Assembly: GCF_917563915.1 (NCBI RefSeq)
Contig: NZ_CAKJTI010000001.1
Span: 186,001 to 250,000, forward strand
DNA from: Bacillus rhizoplanae
GTDB lineage: Bacteria; Bacillota; Bacilli; Bacillales; Bacillaceae_G
Length of the DNA: 64,000 nt
Direction: 5' to 3'
The notes under the pieces were generated by a model that was not told the origin of the DNA, searched no databases, and saw nothing but the letters and a program-made list of their open reading frames with translations. Positions 27,434-36,663 of this stretch are shown here, piece by piece. How positions within the stretch are numbered: position 1 is the first letter of the stretch; the number at the start of each line of letters is the position of its first letter. Made by a program: the position numbers and the translations under genes.

Positions 27434-28451
27434 AAAATTTCGGTATTTATACGCATTACTCATTGGAGTTATAGTTGCAATGTTAATTGTGTTTGTTCCT
27501 CTGCCATATTATATTACAAAGCCAGGTATGGCAGAGAAATTAGAGCCGTACGTACAAGTTGAGGGAGGGAATAAAGAGAAGGGCGATTTTATGCTCGTTA
27601 CAGTTTCAATGGGGCGAGCGAATGTTGTTAACTTTCTTTCTGCTAAATTTAATAAGTATGAAGAAATTCTTAAGAAGGAAGAAATTTTACAAAAAGGTGA
27701 AAGTGATGAAGAGTATCAATTACGCCAAGTGTATGCAATGAAAGAATCTCAAGATGCGGCTATTTATAATGCCTATAAACAAGCAAACTATCCTGTTACG
27801 TTTGAAAATCAAGGTGTACTCGTAGCAGGAATTGCAGATGGTATGCCGGCTGCTGAAAAATTAAAACTTGGCGATCGTATTGTTGCTGTTGATGGACAAC
27901 CATTTCAAACAGCAGAGGAGTTTATTGCGTACATGAAAACAAAAAAACAAAATGATGAAGTAACTATTAAGTATGTACACGAAAAGAATGAGAAAGAAGA
28001 CAAATTTGTACTAAAACCAATTCCGCAAGATAAAAGTCGTGCTGGCATCGGAGTTTCTATTATTACGGATAAGAAACTTACAGTAAGTCCTAACGTGAAA
28101 ATTGATGCGCATAAAATTGGAGGGCCTTCTGCTGGGCTTATGTTTACGTTAGAGATTTATAATCAGCTTGTGAAAGAAGATATAACAAAAGGCCACGAAA
28201 TAGCTGGGACTGGAACAATAAACGAAAAAGGAGAAATCGGTCCAATTGGAGGTATTTCTCAAAAAGTAGTTGCAGCTCATAATGCGGGTGCAGAAATATT
28301 CTTTGCTCCAAATGAGAAAGGAGCAAAGAATTCAAATTATAAAGAAGCGGTGAAAACAGCTAAAGATATAAATACAAAAATGAAGATTATACCTGTGGAT
28401 ACGTTAGATGATGCCTTAGCATATTTGGACAAAATGTCAGAAAAAAAGTAG
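27426..28451 (+). CDS. ylbL: PDZ-containing Lon-like protease YlbL
   Basis: The 341-residue protein has one N-terminal membrane helix (LYALLIGVIVAMLIVFVPL), a PDZ domain (about 130-215, GVLVAGIADGMPAAEKLKLGDRIVAVDG) and a Lon-type serine-lysine protease domain with Ser235 in GGPSAGLMF and Lys280 in SQKVVAAH. In B. subtilis YlbL works with CtpA to clear the division inhibitor YneA after DNA damage. The active site faces outward. The start is ATG 27426, seven bases after AAGGAG and inside ylbK. Confidence 0.93.
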   Translation: MFKKFRYLYALLIGVIVAMLIVFVPLPYYITKPGMAEKLEPYVQVEGGNKEKGDFMLVTVSMGRANVVNFLSAKFNKYEEILKKEEILQKGESDEEYQLRQVYAMKESQDAAIYNAYKQANYPVTFENQGVLVAGIADGMPAAEKLKLGDRIVAVDGQPFQTAEEFIAYMKTKKQNDEVTIKYVHEKNEKEDKFVLKPIPQDKSRAGIGVSIITDKKLTVSPNVKIDAHKIGGPSAGLMFTLEIYNQLVKEDITKGHEIAGTGTINEKGEIGPIGGISQKVVAAHNAGAEIFFAPNEKGAKNSNYKEAVKTAKDINTKMKIIPVDTLDDALAYLDKMSEKK

Positions 28452-28480
28452 ATCCTCTCATTTAAGAGAGGATTTTTTTA
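28451..28480 (+). terminator. Terminator after ylbL
   Basis: ATCCTCTC pairs with GAGAGGAT, followed by seven T residues. The T-run runs into the TTTAT of the next repeat. Confidence 0.88.
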
Positions 28481-28633
28481 TCCCGCATTAACGGGCAGTA
28501 ATACTCCCCCCTCAAAATTCGGTGAAAGTAAAGAAGTTAGGTGGGAGATAAACTGCCCGTAAAAGCCCGATTGGTTCAACTAATAATCAGTGGGGGATGA
28601 AGAAAACCCCGACTGATTAAAGTTTCACTTTAT
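28477..28633 (-). repeat. Full-length bcr1-like repeat, first of three in tandem
   Basis: TTTAT-bounded 157-bp copy with CCCGCATTAACGGGCAGTAA tail, CTCCCCCCTC/GGTGGGAG arms, CCCGATTGGTTCAACTAA and CAGTGGGGG/CCCCGACTG head hairpin. Confidence 0.93.
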
Positions 28634-28682
28634 CAAGCTACTTGCAGGCAGTAAGACCTACCTGATGGAAGTTTCGCTTTAT
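28629..28682 (-). repeat. Mini bcr1-like repeat, second of three in tandem
   Basis: It has only the two ends: TTTATCAAGCTACTTGCAGG joined through CAGTAAGACCTACC to TGATGGAAGTTTCGCTTTAT. It shares one TTTAT with each neighbour. Confidence 0.88.
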
Positions 28683-28773
28683 CCCGCTATTCGCGGGAGG
28701 TAAGACCCCCACCTAAAACAAAAAAGATAGGTGGGGGTCTTAGCTGGCATGAACCCGGTTAGTTGAACTTTAT
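28678..28773 (-). repeat. Head-less bcr1-like repeat, third of three in tandem
   Basis: TTTATCCCGCTATTCGCGGG tail and the CCCCCACCT/AGGTGGGGG arm are intact, but sequence stops after GGTTAGTTGAA and goes straight to CTTTAT; the head hairpin is gone. The TTTAT (28769-28773) contains the TTA stop of tmcAL. The three copies fill the 28452-28769 gap. Confidence 0.88.
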
Positions 28774-30011
28774 AAAAATACATGTTGCGTTTCGTCATAT
28801 CGAATCGGATGCTGCGTTATATCTCGCTTTATCATTTCACCGCAAAGGGGCTCTTGTAAAATAGAGAAATAAACAGCGCTTGCTTTTCGATCTATATCTA
28901 GAAGGGGATGCCGTAACGTTTTTGTATGAGAAAGCAAAGGGAGAGTTATTTGCTTTTTAATACTTGATATATATGTTTGTCCTTTCTGGGACATGCCGAG
29001 TAAACGTATATATTGTGCGTGCTGTTCTATGTGAGTTTTTTGCATTTCTTCTTTCGTTGTGTTTGTTAAAATATGCGTGCAAATACGCTGTAGCCGTGTC
29101 CATGTGTAACGTTTTGTTTTTAATACTTCCATAAATCTCATGAATGAGGTCGCTTCCCGAATAGAAGATAAAATCCGATTCTCCAATCCTTCCTCTACTT
29201 CATATATATGTTGTAATTGAGATGGTGACATTGTCAGAAGTTTATATTTTAGTAAGTGAAAATAATTCTCCCAGTTATGTAATAGGTGATAGGAATGTTT
29301 GTATTGCTCCAAAAGTAGCTTTGTTATATTTGGAACAAATGGAGCAATTGCTGAAAAAGTTTTCTGTTCATGAAATAATTGTTTGCGAATGCTCGTTGCA
29401 CTGGCAATTCGTTCATCTTGAAATGTTTCATCATGATAATGTGAAGCAAAACGCTTAATTGTACTTGCTTTTATTGAACTTTTCTGCTCAATAATTGCTT
29501 CTGTGTAATGCAGTCCTAAAATATTATTTGGCTCTGAGACATCAATAGTAGCCATGTTTTTTTGTAAGGATGCAAATGCCTCAGAAGTGGCTTTTGCATA
29601 ACTCATTCCGGTTTTGGTATATTGTTGTACAAGATGATTAAATAAATTCTGCTCAGTCTGGCGTATAGTAATTGTATTGTAGAAATGTTCAATATTACCA
29701 TTTTCGCTTCCAAAGCAAATCTCAGAGACGCGAAGAGCATCTAATATTGAAATAGCACCGTTGGCAAATGTTTCAGCTTTTTGCGTTGCAAAGGCATAGG
29801 GAAGTTCGACGACAATATCTATTCCATTTGCTAATGCCATTTGTGTTCGTGCCCATTTTGAAACTAGTGCCGGCTCTCCTCGCTGTAAAAAGGGCCCGCT
29901 CATAACAGCGATGATTATATCGGCATTTGTTAACTTTTTGGTTTGTTGCACATGATAAGCATGACCGTTGTGAAACGGATTATATTCAACAATAATGCCG
30001 CTAGCTTTTAT
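28770..30011 (-). CDS. tmcAL: tRNA(Met) cytidine acetate ligase TmcAL (YlbM), probable AUA start
   Basis: The 413-residue protein matches YlbM/TmcAL: NPFHNGH (the HxGH nucleotidyl-transfer motif, residues 11-17), [38 protein letters not shown] and a helical C-terminal half. TmcAL activates acetate with ATP to acetylate C34 of elongator tRNA-Met. The first ordinary start, GTG at 29951, would delete the HxGH motif. Upstream the frame is open to a TAA at about 30065 with no ATG, GTG or TTG. AAAGGAGAG lies eight bases before an ATA (30009-30011), which falls exactly where B. subtilis YlbM has Met1, as I recall that sequence. ATT codons two positions further up are alternatives. The stop codon is inside a repeat terminus. 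Confidence 0.88.
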   Translation of the reverse strand: MKASGIIVEYNPFHNGHAYHVQQTKKLTNADIIIAVMSGPFLQRGEPALVSKWARTQMALANGIDIVVELPYAFATQKAETFANGAISILDALRVSEICFGSENGNIEHFYNTITIRQTEQNLFNHLVQQYTKTGMSYAKATSEAFASLQKNMATIDVSEPNNILGLHYTEAIIEQKSSIKASTIKRFASHYHDETFQDERIASATSIRKQLFHEQKTFSAIAPFVPNITKLLLEQYKHSYHLLHNWENYFHLLKYKLLTMSPSQLQHIYEVEEGLENRILSSIREATSFMRFMEVLKTKRYTWTRLQRICTHILTNTTKEEMQKTHIEQHAQYIRLLGMSQKGQTYISSIKKQITLPLLSHTKTLRHPLLDIDRKASAVYFSILQEPLCGEMIKRDITQHPIRYDETQHVFL

Positions 30012-30164
30012 AATAATCTCTCCTTTCAGTGTAGCATCTTTTCCTAAAACATGATAATCTATATATTATTTCCTATAATGACTCCATTATAGTGTAAAGA
30101 AAAAATATTGACAAATATACAATGGCTAGCTATAATTTTGTTTGTTGCCTTGAGGTGATATGAT

Positions 30165-30665
30165 ATGAAATGGTCCATCCATCAATTGAACAAATATCGA
30201 CATAAAGGACTAACGTTGGATGAGATGGTAGATGTAAGAGAGCTGAAAAATGTTGAGAAAGATGTTCGAGACATTACTCTTGTTCATGTGACAGGTAGAG
30301 TTGATTTTGGCTCCAACAAATTTACGTTCCATCTACATATAACAGGAAGCATGGTATTACCATGTTCTAGAACGTTAGTAGATGTAACATTACCATTTGA
30401 CGTTGAAACAACTGAGGTGTTCTTAGTTTCGAAAGAAGATTACGAAACCGAAGCAGATTTTCATTACTTAGAAGGAGAAGTACTTGACTTACTCCCTGTA
30501 ATTAAGGAAAATATACTATTGGAGATTCCAATGCAAATTTTCAGTGAGGATGTTTCTGAAGGAACACCGATGCAAGGTCGAGACTGGCAAGTGATTTCGG
30601 AAAAAAGCGAAGAAAAGCCTGTTGATCCAAGATTAGCAGGACTTGCGAAGTTTTTTGACAAATAA
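30165..30665 (+). CDS. ylbN: YceD/DUF177 protein YlbN
   Basis: The 166-residue protein is the DUF177 partner that precedes rpmF in most bacteria. Typical residues are [34 protein letters not shown] and [16 protein letters not shown]. The family is implicated in 23S rRNA or ribosome accumulation in plants and E. coli; the precise action in Bacillus is unknown. In this copy the usual second cysteine region near the end ([11 protein letters not shown]) is kept. Start ATG follows TTGAGGTGAT. The rpmF ATG is 61 bases behind its stop. Confidence 0.92.
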
Positions 30666-30726
30666 TCAGAAGACCGGTTCAGGCCTTCATATGAAAATAA
30701 CTCTCTCTTTTAAGGAGGTGGGAAGA

Positions 30727-30900
30727 ATGGCTGTACCTTTTAGAAGAACTTCTAAAACAGTAAAAAGAAAGCGTCGTACGCATTTCAAATTATCAGTACC
30801 TGGTATGGTAGAGTGCCCAAGCTGTGGGGAAGCGAAATTAGCTCACCGTGTATGTAAAGCATGCGGTACTTACAAAGGTAAAGAAGTAATCAGCAAGTAA
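30727..30900 (+). CDS. rpmF: Ribosomal protein L32
   Basis: The 57-residue basic protein [17 protein letters not shown] with [18 protein letters not shown] is L32 of the zinc-binding (C+) type, its four cysteines forming a zinc ribbon. It is part of the 50S subunit. ATG 30727 has an AAGGAGGTG site six bases upstream; the longer in-frame extension lacks a site. It is co-transcribed with ylbN and closed by a strong terminator. Confidence 0.98.
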
Positions 30901-30905
30901 TTGCG

Positions 30906-30946
30906 GAAATAAACGCAGGAGGGAAACCTTCTGCGTTTATTTTTTT
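30906..30946 (+). terminator. Terminator after rpmF
   Basis: AAATAAACGCAG pairs with CTGCGTTTATTT and is followed by more T residues. Confidence 0.9.
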
Positions 30947-31029
30947 AACCTTTTCTTTACATGTTATTCTTCTATCTTTTCTAGTAACTGCATATGTTTA
31001 ATAAAAAATGCATAAGGAGGACTAGAGAG

Positions 31030-31551
31030 ATGGCAACAACAAGACAAGATGCATGGACTGATGATGAAGATTTACTTCTGGCAGAAGTAGTGCTCCGGCA
31101 TATTCGTGAAGGGGGAACGCAACTTTCTGCCTTCAAAGAAGTAGGAAGACATTTATCACGTACACCTGCTGCTTGTGGATTTCGCTGGAATTCTTACGTA
31201 CGTAAACAATATAAAGAACTCATTGAAGAAGCAAAGCGGATAAGAAAAACTGAAAATTATGAAGTGCAAGAACAAAAGAAAGAGAAAATAACTTCTCTTT
31301 CATTAACGTTAGAAGATGTAATTGTCTTTTTACAAAGATATAAAGAAGAAGAAGAAAAGACGGATTTATATAAAAAAATTGAAGTGTTGCAAAAGGAAAA
31401 AGAGGGGCTTTTGCAGCAGTTGTCGTTGTATGAAGAAGAGTATCGCACTTTATTTGATTATATTGACAAAAAAAGAAGTGCGATGGTATTAGAGCCTTCC
31501 GAAAAAGAGAGAAAATGGGAAAAAGGAATACTTGAAAAAACATCAAAATAA
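31030..31551 (+). CDS. ylbO: RsfA-family sporulation regulator YlbO
   Basis: The 173-residue protein has an N-terminal Myb/SANT-like DNA-binding region ([54 protein letters not shown]) and a long C-terminal coiled coil ([23 protein letters not shown]). It belongs to the RsfA prespore regulator family, which in Bacillus modulates SigF-dependent genes. The start is ATG 31030, nine bases after AAGGAGG. A convergent terminator separates it from ylbP. Confidence 0.88.
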   Translation: MATTRQDAWTDDEDLLLAEVVLRHIREGGTQLSAFKEVGRHLSRTPAACGFRWNSYVRKQYKELIEEAKRIRKTENYEVQEQKKEKITSLSLTLEDVIVFLQRYKEEEEKTDLYKKIEVLQKEKEGLLQQLSLYEEEYRTLFDYIDKKRSAMVLEPSEKERKWEKGILEKTSK

Positions 31552-31578
31552 AAACAGCTGAATTACAGCTGTTTTTAT
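31550..31578. terminator. Bidirectional terminator
   Basis: AAAACAGCTG/CAGCTGTTTT with A- and T-runs, between the convergent ylbO and ylbP genes. Confidence 0.88.
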
Positions 31579-31580
31579 TT

Positions 31581-32051
31581 TTAAGCAGATTCACTGTTTG
31601 TAACCGCATTCAATTTTTCGTTTGGGTGCCAGATGTAAAAATCTCCATCATCAATGGTTGCTTTTTCGAAGTGTAATTTTTCCCAGAAATCAGCAGATTG
31701 TACGCGAGCAATTGTTTTGATAGGAAGGTGCAATTGTTTTGCGTAATTGACCAGCATCTTACCAAATCCTTGTTTTTGGAATATTGGTAACACTTCGAGT
31801 TTAAAAAGCTCTACATAAGGGCCGGTAAACAAATTGTTAACAGACTGTTGTTTCGTATACAAACTCATGCGTGCTATAAGAGAACCACCGTAATAAATTC
31901 CATAAAAAGGGGATTCACTATCGTTTTCGATGATATTTGCTTGTAAATCTTCTAACATAGATAATTCTTCAGCACCGCAACCTTTAAACTTTTTAAACTC
32001 TTCTAACGTTTTATAATTGATGAGCAAGCGCTCAACTTTGGGAAAGTGCAT
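31581..32051 (-). CDS. ylbP: GNAT-family N-acetyltransferase YlbP
   Basis: The 156-residue protein has a GNAT fold: the acetyl-CoA loop FQKQGFGKMLVNYAKQ (Q-x-x-G-x-G), a preceding strand VELFKLEVLP and the closing FWEKLHFEKATI. It resembles B. subtilis YlbP at the same locus. The substrate is unknown. On the minus strand the start ATG follows AAGAGGATGTGATT. The upstream 32052-32199 stretch is AT-rich with no clear promoter. Confidence 0.85.
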   Translation of the reverse strand: MHFPKVERLLINYKTLEEFKKFKGCGAEELSMLEDLQANIIENDSESPFYGIYYGGSLIARMSLYTKQQSVNNLFTGPYVELFKLEVLPIFQKQGFGKMLVNYAKQLHLPIKTIARVQSADFWEKLHFEKATIDDGDFYIWHPNEKLNAVTNSESA

Positions 32052-32199
32052 GTAATCACATCCTCTTCTTGGTGTAAAAATAAAGAAAAGTATAAATATT
32101 TATAATAGTATTATAACGCAATTTTTTATTTTTATGAAGAAAAGAGATAATTCTTTCAGTATTTTTTTTGAAAAGTCTGCTAAACTTATTCTATAAACT

Positions 32200-32351
32200 A
32201 TAAAGTGAAACTTTCATGAGCGGGGTTTCTTTCCTACTGATGGAAAGCTTTCGACAATTAGGCTTTTACGGACAGTCGTCCTCAATATGTCGCCTTCGCT
32301 TCTCCTGAATCTTAAGATGCGGGGTATACTGTCTGTGAATAGCGGGATAAA
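32200..32351 (+). repeat. Full-length bcr1-like repeat
   Basis: ATAAAGTGAAACTTTCATGAG head, CTGATGGAAAGC, TTACGGACAGTCGTCCTC, TCGCCTTCGCTTCTCC, CTTAAGATGCGGGG and ACTGTCTGTGAATAGCGGGATAAA. 152 bp, moderately diverged. It ends 18 bases before the panE start, just before its ribosome site. Confidence 0.87.
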
Positions 32352-32369
32352 AATGGAGGCCTTTGTAGA

Positions 32370-33248
32370 ATGGAGATTGGAATTGTTGGACCGGGAGCAA
32401 TCGGGCTCCTTTTTGCATTTTATTTAGAAAAAAATCAGCAGGCTGTTACACTATATACACGAACAGTAGAACAAGCGGAACGATTGAACGAGTGCGGGAT
32501 TACATGCGTACACAACGGTGTGAGAGAAACTGTATATCCGCTTGTAAGTCCTTTAGAGGATATAAAAAACAAAACACATGATTATACATTTGTGGCTGTG
32601 AAGCAATATCATTTGGAAGCAATATGGCCGTATTTGCAAGAAAATCGGCTTATTTTCTTGCAAAATGGGATGGGGCATCTTCATATATTGCAACAGATGC
32701 AAAGTATCAGCGTTGCGGTAGGAATTGTAGAGCACGGGGCGAAAAAAGAAAATGTTAGTACCGTCCATCATACTGGAATAGGCAGTACGAAATTTGGACT
32801 CATACATGGAGAAGAGGAACAATTTGAATCTCTATTTACTGCATTCTCTTCCAGTCTATTTCCGATAGTAATTGAAAAAGATTGGAAGCAAACAATGCTG
32901 CATAAACTTGTCGTCAATGCGTGTATTAATCCCTTAACTGCATTGTTTGGTGTACAAAATGGTGAGTTATTGACAAATCCATCGTTTTACAAAGTGATGA
33001 AGCAAGTATTTTCGGAAGTGATGGAAATTATAGGTGATTCAAAATGTGGTGAGTATTGGGAACGTGTATGTACAGTATGTAAAAATACGGCTCATAATAC
33101 TTCATCTATGTTAATGGATGTACAAAATAATAGAAAAACAGAAATTGATGCAATTGTTGGTTATTTAATTCGAGAGGCAGAACAGCAACAAAAAACAGTT
33201 CCGACGCTCTCCTTTTTGTATCATTCCATAAAAGGATTAGAAAGATAA
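32370..33248 (+). CDS. panE: 2-dehydropantoate 2-reductase family protein (YlbQ/PanE)
   Basis: The 292-residue protein begins with the NADP-binding GPGAIGLLFAFYL loop and keeps the ketopantoate-reductase features FVAVKQYHL, FLQNGMGH and KLVVNACINPLTALFGVQNGELL, with the catalytic lysine and glutamate regions. It reduces ketopantoate to pantoate for coenzyme A synthesis, a pathway shared with coaD in this window. Bacillus genomes may have several PanE-like paralogues, so activity is inferred. Start ATG has AATGGAGGCC upstream. bshC follows after 78 bases. Confidence 0.88.
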   Translation: MEIGIVGPGAIGLLFAFYLEKNQQAVTLYTRTVEQAERLNECGITCVHNGVRETVYPLVSPLEDIKNKTHDYTFVAVKQYHLEAIWPYLQENRLIFLQNGMGHLHILQQMQSISVAVGIVEHGAKKENVSTVHHTGIGSTKFGLIHGEEEQFESLFTAFSSSLFPIVIEKDWKQTMLHKLVVNACINPLTALFGVQNGELLTNPSFYKVMKQVFSEVMEIIGDSKCGEYWERVCTVCKNTAHNTSSMLMDVQNNRKTEIDAIVGYLIREAEQQQKTVPTLSFLYHSIKGLER

Positions 33249-33326
33249 GAGATATTCTTTGCTTTTATAACGAACATTGACTACAATTTGGTTGGTGAGA
33301 GATCAGGATATGAAAGGAAGAAGTAT

Positions 33327-34943
33327 ATGGAGATAAAAGAAATCTCTGTCCCGCTTCAAGGAATTGTTGGGGACTATTTGAAACATAAAAAAGAGATTCA
33401 AGAATGCTTTGATTATCCGATAACGGAAGAGGGCTTTGTAAGACGTATACATGATTTGCGAAATAGACAGTATCCAAGGCAAGAGTTAGTATCACATTTA
33501 TTGCAATATAATCAAGAATTGAATGCGGGAGAAAAAACACTTCAAAATATCCATGCTTTGTTAGAGGAAGATACATATGTTGTTATTGGTGGACAACAAG
33601 CAGGGTTGTTAACTGGTCCTCTTTACACAATTCATAAAATCATATCTATTTTACAACTTGCAAAGGAAAAGGAAGCGGCGCTTGGGGTACGGGTTGTTCC
33701 TGTTTTTTGGATTGCTGGAGAAGATCATGACATTGATGAAATTAACCATGCGTTCGTTACGAAAAATGGAAAGGTGAAAAAGACAATTTTCCATGAACGC
33801 CATCCATATAAAGCGAGTGCTTCTGAAATGGAGATTTCTATTGAGGATTGTAAACGTTGGATAGAAGAAATCTTTAAAACATATCCAGAAACAAAATATA
33901 CAAAGGACGTATTGGATTTTATAGATGAGTGTTTACAGCAATCGCGGACATATGTTGATTTCTTTGCGCATCTTATTACAAAGTTATTTACACACTCAGG
34001 TTTAATTCTTGTAGATTCTCATCATCCAATCCTTCGAAATATGGAAGTGCCTTTTTTCAAAGAAACATTAGCACGCTATAAAAATGTGCAAGAAGGGCTT
34101 AACGCTCAGCAACGTGTATTACGTGAGCAAGGATATAAACCGATTATTGAAACAAAACAGAATGCCATTCATGTTTTTATGAAAATCAATGGAGAGCGTC
34201 TTCTGTTAGAAGAAGAAGAAGGACGTTTTATTTGTAAAGAGGGGATGTATTCATTTTCGTATGAGGAGCTCATAGAAAGGATGGAGAGTCACCCTGAACA
34301 ATTTAGTAACAATGTTGTAACAAGACCGCTTATGCAAGAATTTGTTTTCCCTACGCTCGCATTTATTGGTGGGCCAGGAGAAATTGCATATTGGAGCGAA
34401 TTACAACAAGTGTTTCATGCAATGGATTGTCAAATGCCACCGGTTGTGCCGCGTTTGACAATCAGTTATTTAGCGCGCGATATTGAAACTGATTTACAAG
34501 ATTTGCAGCTGCAAGAGAGCGAAGTGTTTAATAAAGGTATTACTGCACTCCGAGAAAAGTGGCTGTCTATGCAAGTTGAAGAGCCGATAGACAATCAATT
34601 TACTCATGCGGCGGAGCAAATCGGAGCGATTCATACATCTTTACAACAATTTGTACAAAAAGTAAATCCAGGTCTGCGAGATTTTGCAAAGAAAAATGAG
34701 TTGAAAATTATGCAACAACTTGAATTGTTAGAACGAACACTTCGAGCGGATTTTGAGAGAAAACATGAAGTGCAGCTTAATAAATTCCGACGAATTGAAA
34801 ATTCTTTACAACCTCTATATGCGCCGCAAGAACGAGTATGGAATATTTGCTATTACTTAAATATTTACGGACTTGATTTTGTGGAAAGGGTTATGAAGCA
34901 AACTTTTAGTTGGACTGGAAAACAGCATATTATAAAATTATAA
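33327..34943 (+). CDS. bshC: Bacillithiol synthase (cysteine-adding enzyme) BshC
   Basis: The 538-residue protein fits BshC: TYVVIGGQQAGLLTGPLYTIHKIISIL with the nucleotide-like loop, VVPVFWIAGEDHDIDEINHAFV with the HD pair, and FPTLAFIGGPGEIAYWSEL; a long coiled-coil segment follows (about 420-500). It joins cysteine to glucosaminyl-malate in the last step of bacillithiol synthesis. The equivalent B. subtilis gene, yllA, sits at the same place ahead of the dcw cluster. The start is ATG 33327 behind GAAAGGAAGAAG. Confidence 0.95.
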   Translation: MEIKEISVPLQGIVGDYLKHKKEIQECFDYPITEEGFVRRIHDLRNRQYPRQELVSHLLQYNQELNAGEKTLQNIHALLEEDTYVVIGGQQAGLLTGPLYTIHKIISILQLAKEKEAALGVRVVPVFWIAGEDHDIDEINHAFVTKNGKVKKTIFHERHPYKASASEMEISIEDCKRWIEEIFKTYPETKYTKDVLDFIDECLQQSRTYVDFFAHLITKLFTHSGLILVDSHHPILRNMEVPFFKETLARYKNVQEGLNAQQRVLREQGYKPIIETKQNAIHVFMKINGERLLLEEEEGRFICKEGMYSFSYEELIERMESHPEQFSNNVVTRPLMQEFVFPTLAFIGGPGEIAYWSELQQVFHAMDCQMPPVVPRLTISYLARDIETDLQDLQLQESEVFNKGITALREKWLSMQVEEPIDNQFTHAAEQIGAIHTSLQQFVQKVNPGLRDFAKKNELKIMQQLELLERTLRADFERKHEVQLNKFRRIENSLQPLYAPQERVWNICYYLNIYGLDFVERVMKQTFSWTGKQHIIKL

Positions 34944-34974
34944 AATCTTGCTCTTAAGAGCAGGATTTTATTTT
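34941..34974 (+). terminator. Terminator after bshC
   Basis: AAAATC-TGCTC pairs with GAGCA-GATTTT and is followed by TATTTTATTTT. Confidence 0.8.
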
Positions 34975-35337
34975 ATTTTGTGGAATTAACTGTAAAATAA
35001 TTTTATTTATTTACTATGTAAATCTTATCGTGTAAAAGCTGAGAGTACTCTTTTTTTGAAGAACAGTACTTTTTTTGACAAAATGAAACAAAACGAAAGC
35101 AGATTATTGTCTTTTTCGACATGTTTTTATGTATTTTCCCGCAAAAGATGATAAAATTTAGTATATAATAAGGTGACATAACCATTAGTAGGGAGTTGTG
35201 TTCCCGCTAATTGTCAGCCATACCAATCAGACTCTTAGGGGCAGTTATCTCAATTCCTCATAATTTTGCGGATTGACTGTTAAAGCGGGATAAAAAGATG
35301 CGTCAAGAGGATTATTTTGCAAAAAGTAGGTGCAACA
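34975..35337. other. bshC-rsmH gap, mraZ absent
   Basis: The stretch between bshC and rsmH holds no mraZ-like frame on either strand, although mraZ is first in the dcw cluster of B. subtilis. It contains a TTGACA at 35075-35080 without a matching -10, a TTCGACA (35115-35121, inverse of the Spo0A box TGTCGAA), and a degenerate repeat at 35168-35294. No certain promoter could be assigned. Confidence 0.6.
35168..35294 (+). repeat. Degenerate bcr1-like repeat before rsmH
   Basis: ATAAGGTGAC head, CATTAGTAGGGAG, AGCCATACCAATCAG, CTCTTAGGGGCAGTTATCTC and GACTGTTAAAGCGGGATAAA. The tail end is well kept, the arms are worn. Confidence 0.78.
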
Positions 35338-36270
35338 ATGTATAAACATGTAACAGTGCTTTTAAAAGAAACAGTAGATGGTTTAGAAATTAAACCGAAT
35401 GGTACATATGTAGATTGTACGCTAGGAGGTGGGGGGCATAGTGCTTATTTACTATCTCAACTTTCCGAAGAAGGAAGACTAATTGCATTTGATCAAGATG
35501 AGATTGCAATTCAAAATGCAAAAGAAAAATTCTCTTCTTACAACGGCCAATTTATAACTGTAAAAAGTAACTTTCGCTATTTGAAGGAAAGATTATATGA
35601 ATTAGGAATTACAGAAGTAGACGGTATTTTATTTGATTTAGGTGTTTCTTCCCCGCAATTAGATACACCAGAACGTGGATTTAGTTATCATCACGATGCT
35701 CCGCTTGACATGCGCATGGATCAAGATGCCCCGTTAACAGCATATGACGTTGTAAATAGTTGGTCATATGAACAACTTGTAAGAATCTTTTTTCAATATG
35801 GTGAAGAAAAATTTTCAAAGCAAATTGCAAGGAAAATTGAAGCGTACCGTGAGAAAAAGCCAATTGAAACAACTGGAGAGTTAGTAGAATTAATTAAAGA
35901 AGGGATTCCAGCTCCGGCACGTCGAACTGGTGGACATCCTGCGAAGCGAGTATTCCAAGCAATTCGTATTGCAGTTAATGATGAATTGAAAGTGTTTGAG
36001 GAAGCGTTGGAAGCGGCGATTGACATAACGAAAACAGGTGGACGAATTAGCGTTATTACATTCCATTCGTTAGAAGATCGCATTTGTAAAATAACATTAA
36101 AAAAACATAGTACAACACCACAGCTTCCACCAGGATTACCAATTATTCCTGATGAATACAAACCAAAGTTGAAGCTAATTACAAGAAAGCCAATTTTACC
36201 TTCTGATGTGGAATTAGAAGAAAATAACCGAGCGCGTTCTTCAAAACTACGAATTGCTGAAAAATTATAA
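35338..36270 (+). CDS. rsmH: 16S rRNA (cytosine1402-N4)-methyltransferase RsmH
   Basis: The 310-residue protein has the MraW motifs: [13 protein letters not shown] (SAM binding), [39 protein letters not shown] and [13 protein letters not shown]. It methylates N4 of C1402 in 16S rRNA. The start is ATG 35338 with GTAGGTGC six bases upstream; the TTG 21 bases earlier lacks a site. It is the first gene of the dcw run here and ftsL starts 15 bases after its stop. Confidence 0.96.
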   Translation: MYKHVTVLLKETVDGLEIKPNGTYVDCTLGGGGHSAYLLSQLSEEGRLIAFDQDEIAIQNAKEKFSSYNGQFITVKSNFRYLKERLYELGITEVDGILFDLGVSSPQLDTPERGFSYHHDAPLDMRMDQDAPLTAYDVVNSWSYEQLVRIFFQYGEEKFSKQIARKIEAYREKKPIETTGELVELIKEGIPAPARRTGGHPAKRVFQAIRIAVNDELKVFEEALEAAIDITKTGGRISVITFHSLEDRICKITLKKHSTTPQLPPGLPIIPDEYKPKLKLITRKPILPSDVELEENNRARSSKLRIAEKL

Positions 36271-36285
36271 AAAGGAGAGAGAGGT

Positions 36286-36642
36286 ATGACAAATTTAGCC
36301 GTTAAGTATAAAAAACAGCAAGTAGAAGTACAATCTCAAGCTCCGCAACAAGTGATACAGCCAGGTGCGAAAACAAAAATTACAAGAATTGAAAAATTAT
36401 TGTATGTTGCATTTATTGGCTTTTTATTGTATGCATGTGTAGCATTTATTGGTAATAAAGCGGCGTTATATGAAGCTGATGCTAAAGTAACAGAAATTGA
36501 AAGCACACTTACAAAACAACAAAAAACAAATCAAGAATTACAGGCTGAAACTGAAAAGCTAACACGTTATGATCGCATTGCAGAGATTGCCAAAAAACAT
36601 GGGCTTGAAATTAATGCGAATAATGTAAAAGGCTTAAATTAA
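36286..36642 (+). CDS. ftsL: Cell division protein FtsL
   Basis: The 118-residue bitopic protein has a cytoplasmic basic N-terminus, one membrane helix (LLYVAFIGFLLYACVAFI, residues 39-56) and an extracellular coiled coil (EADAKVTEIESTLTKQQKTNQELQAETEKL). FtsL forms a complex with DivIC and DivIB that activates septal synthesis. In B. subtilis it is an unstable, limiting protein. Start ATG follows AAAGGAGAGAGAGGT. It is between rsmH and pbpB, as expected. Confidence 0.92.
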   Translation: MTNLAVKYKKQQVEVQSQAPQQVIQPGAKTKITRIEKLLYVAFIGFLLYACVAFIGNKAALYEADAKVTEIESTLTKQQKTNQELQAETEKLTRYDRIAEIAKKHGLEINANNVKGLN

Positions 36643-36663
36643 TCCAATAGGTGTGAAGAAGAG

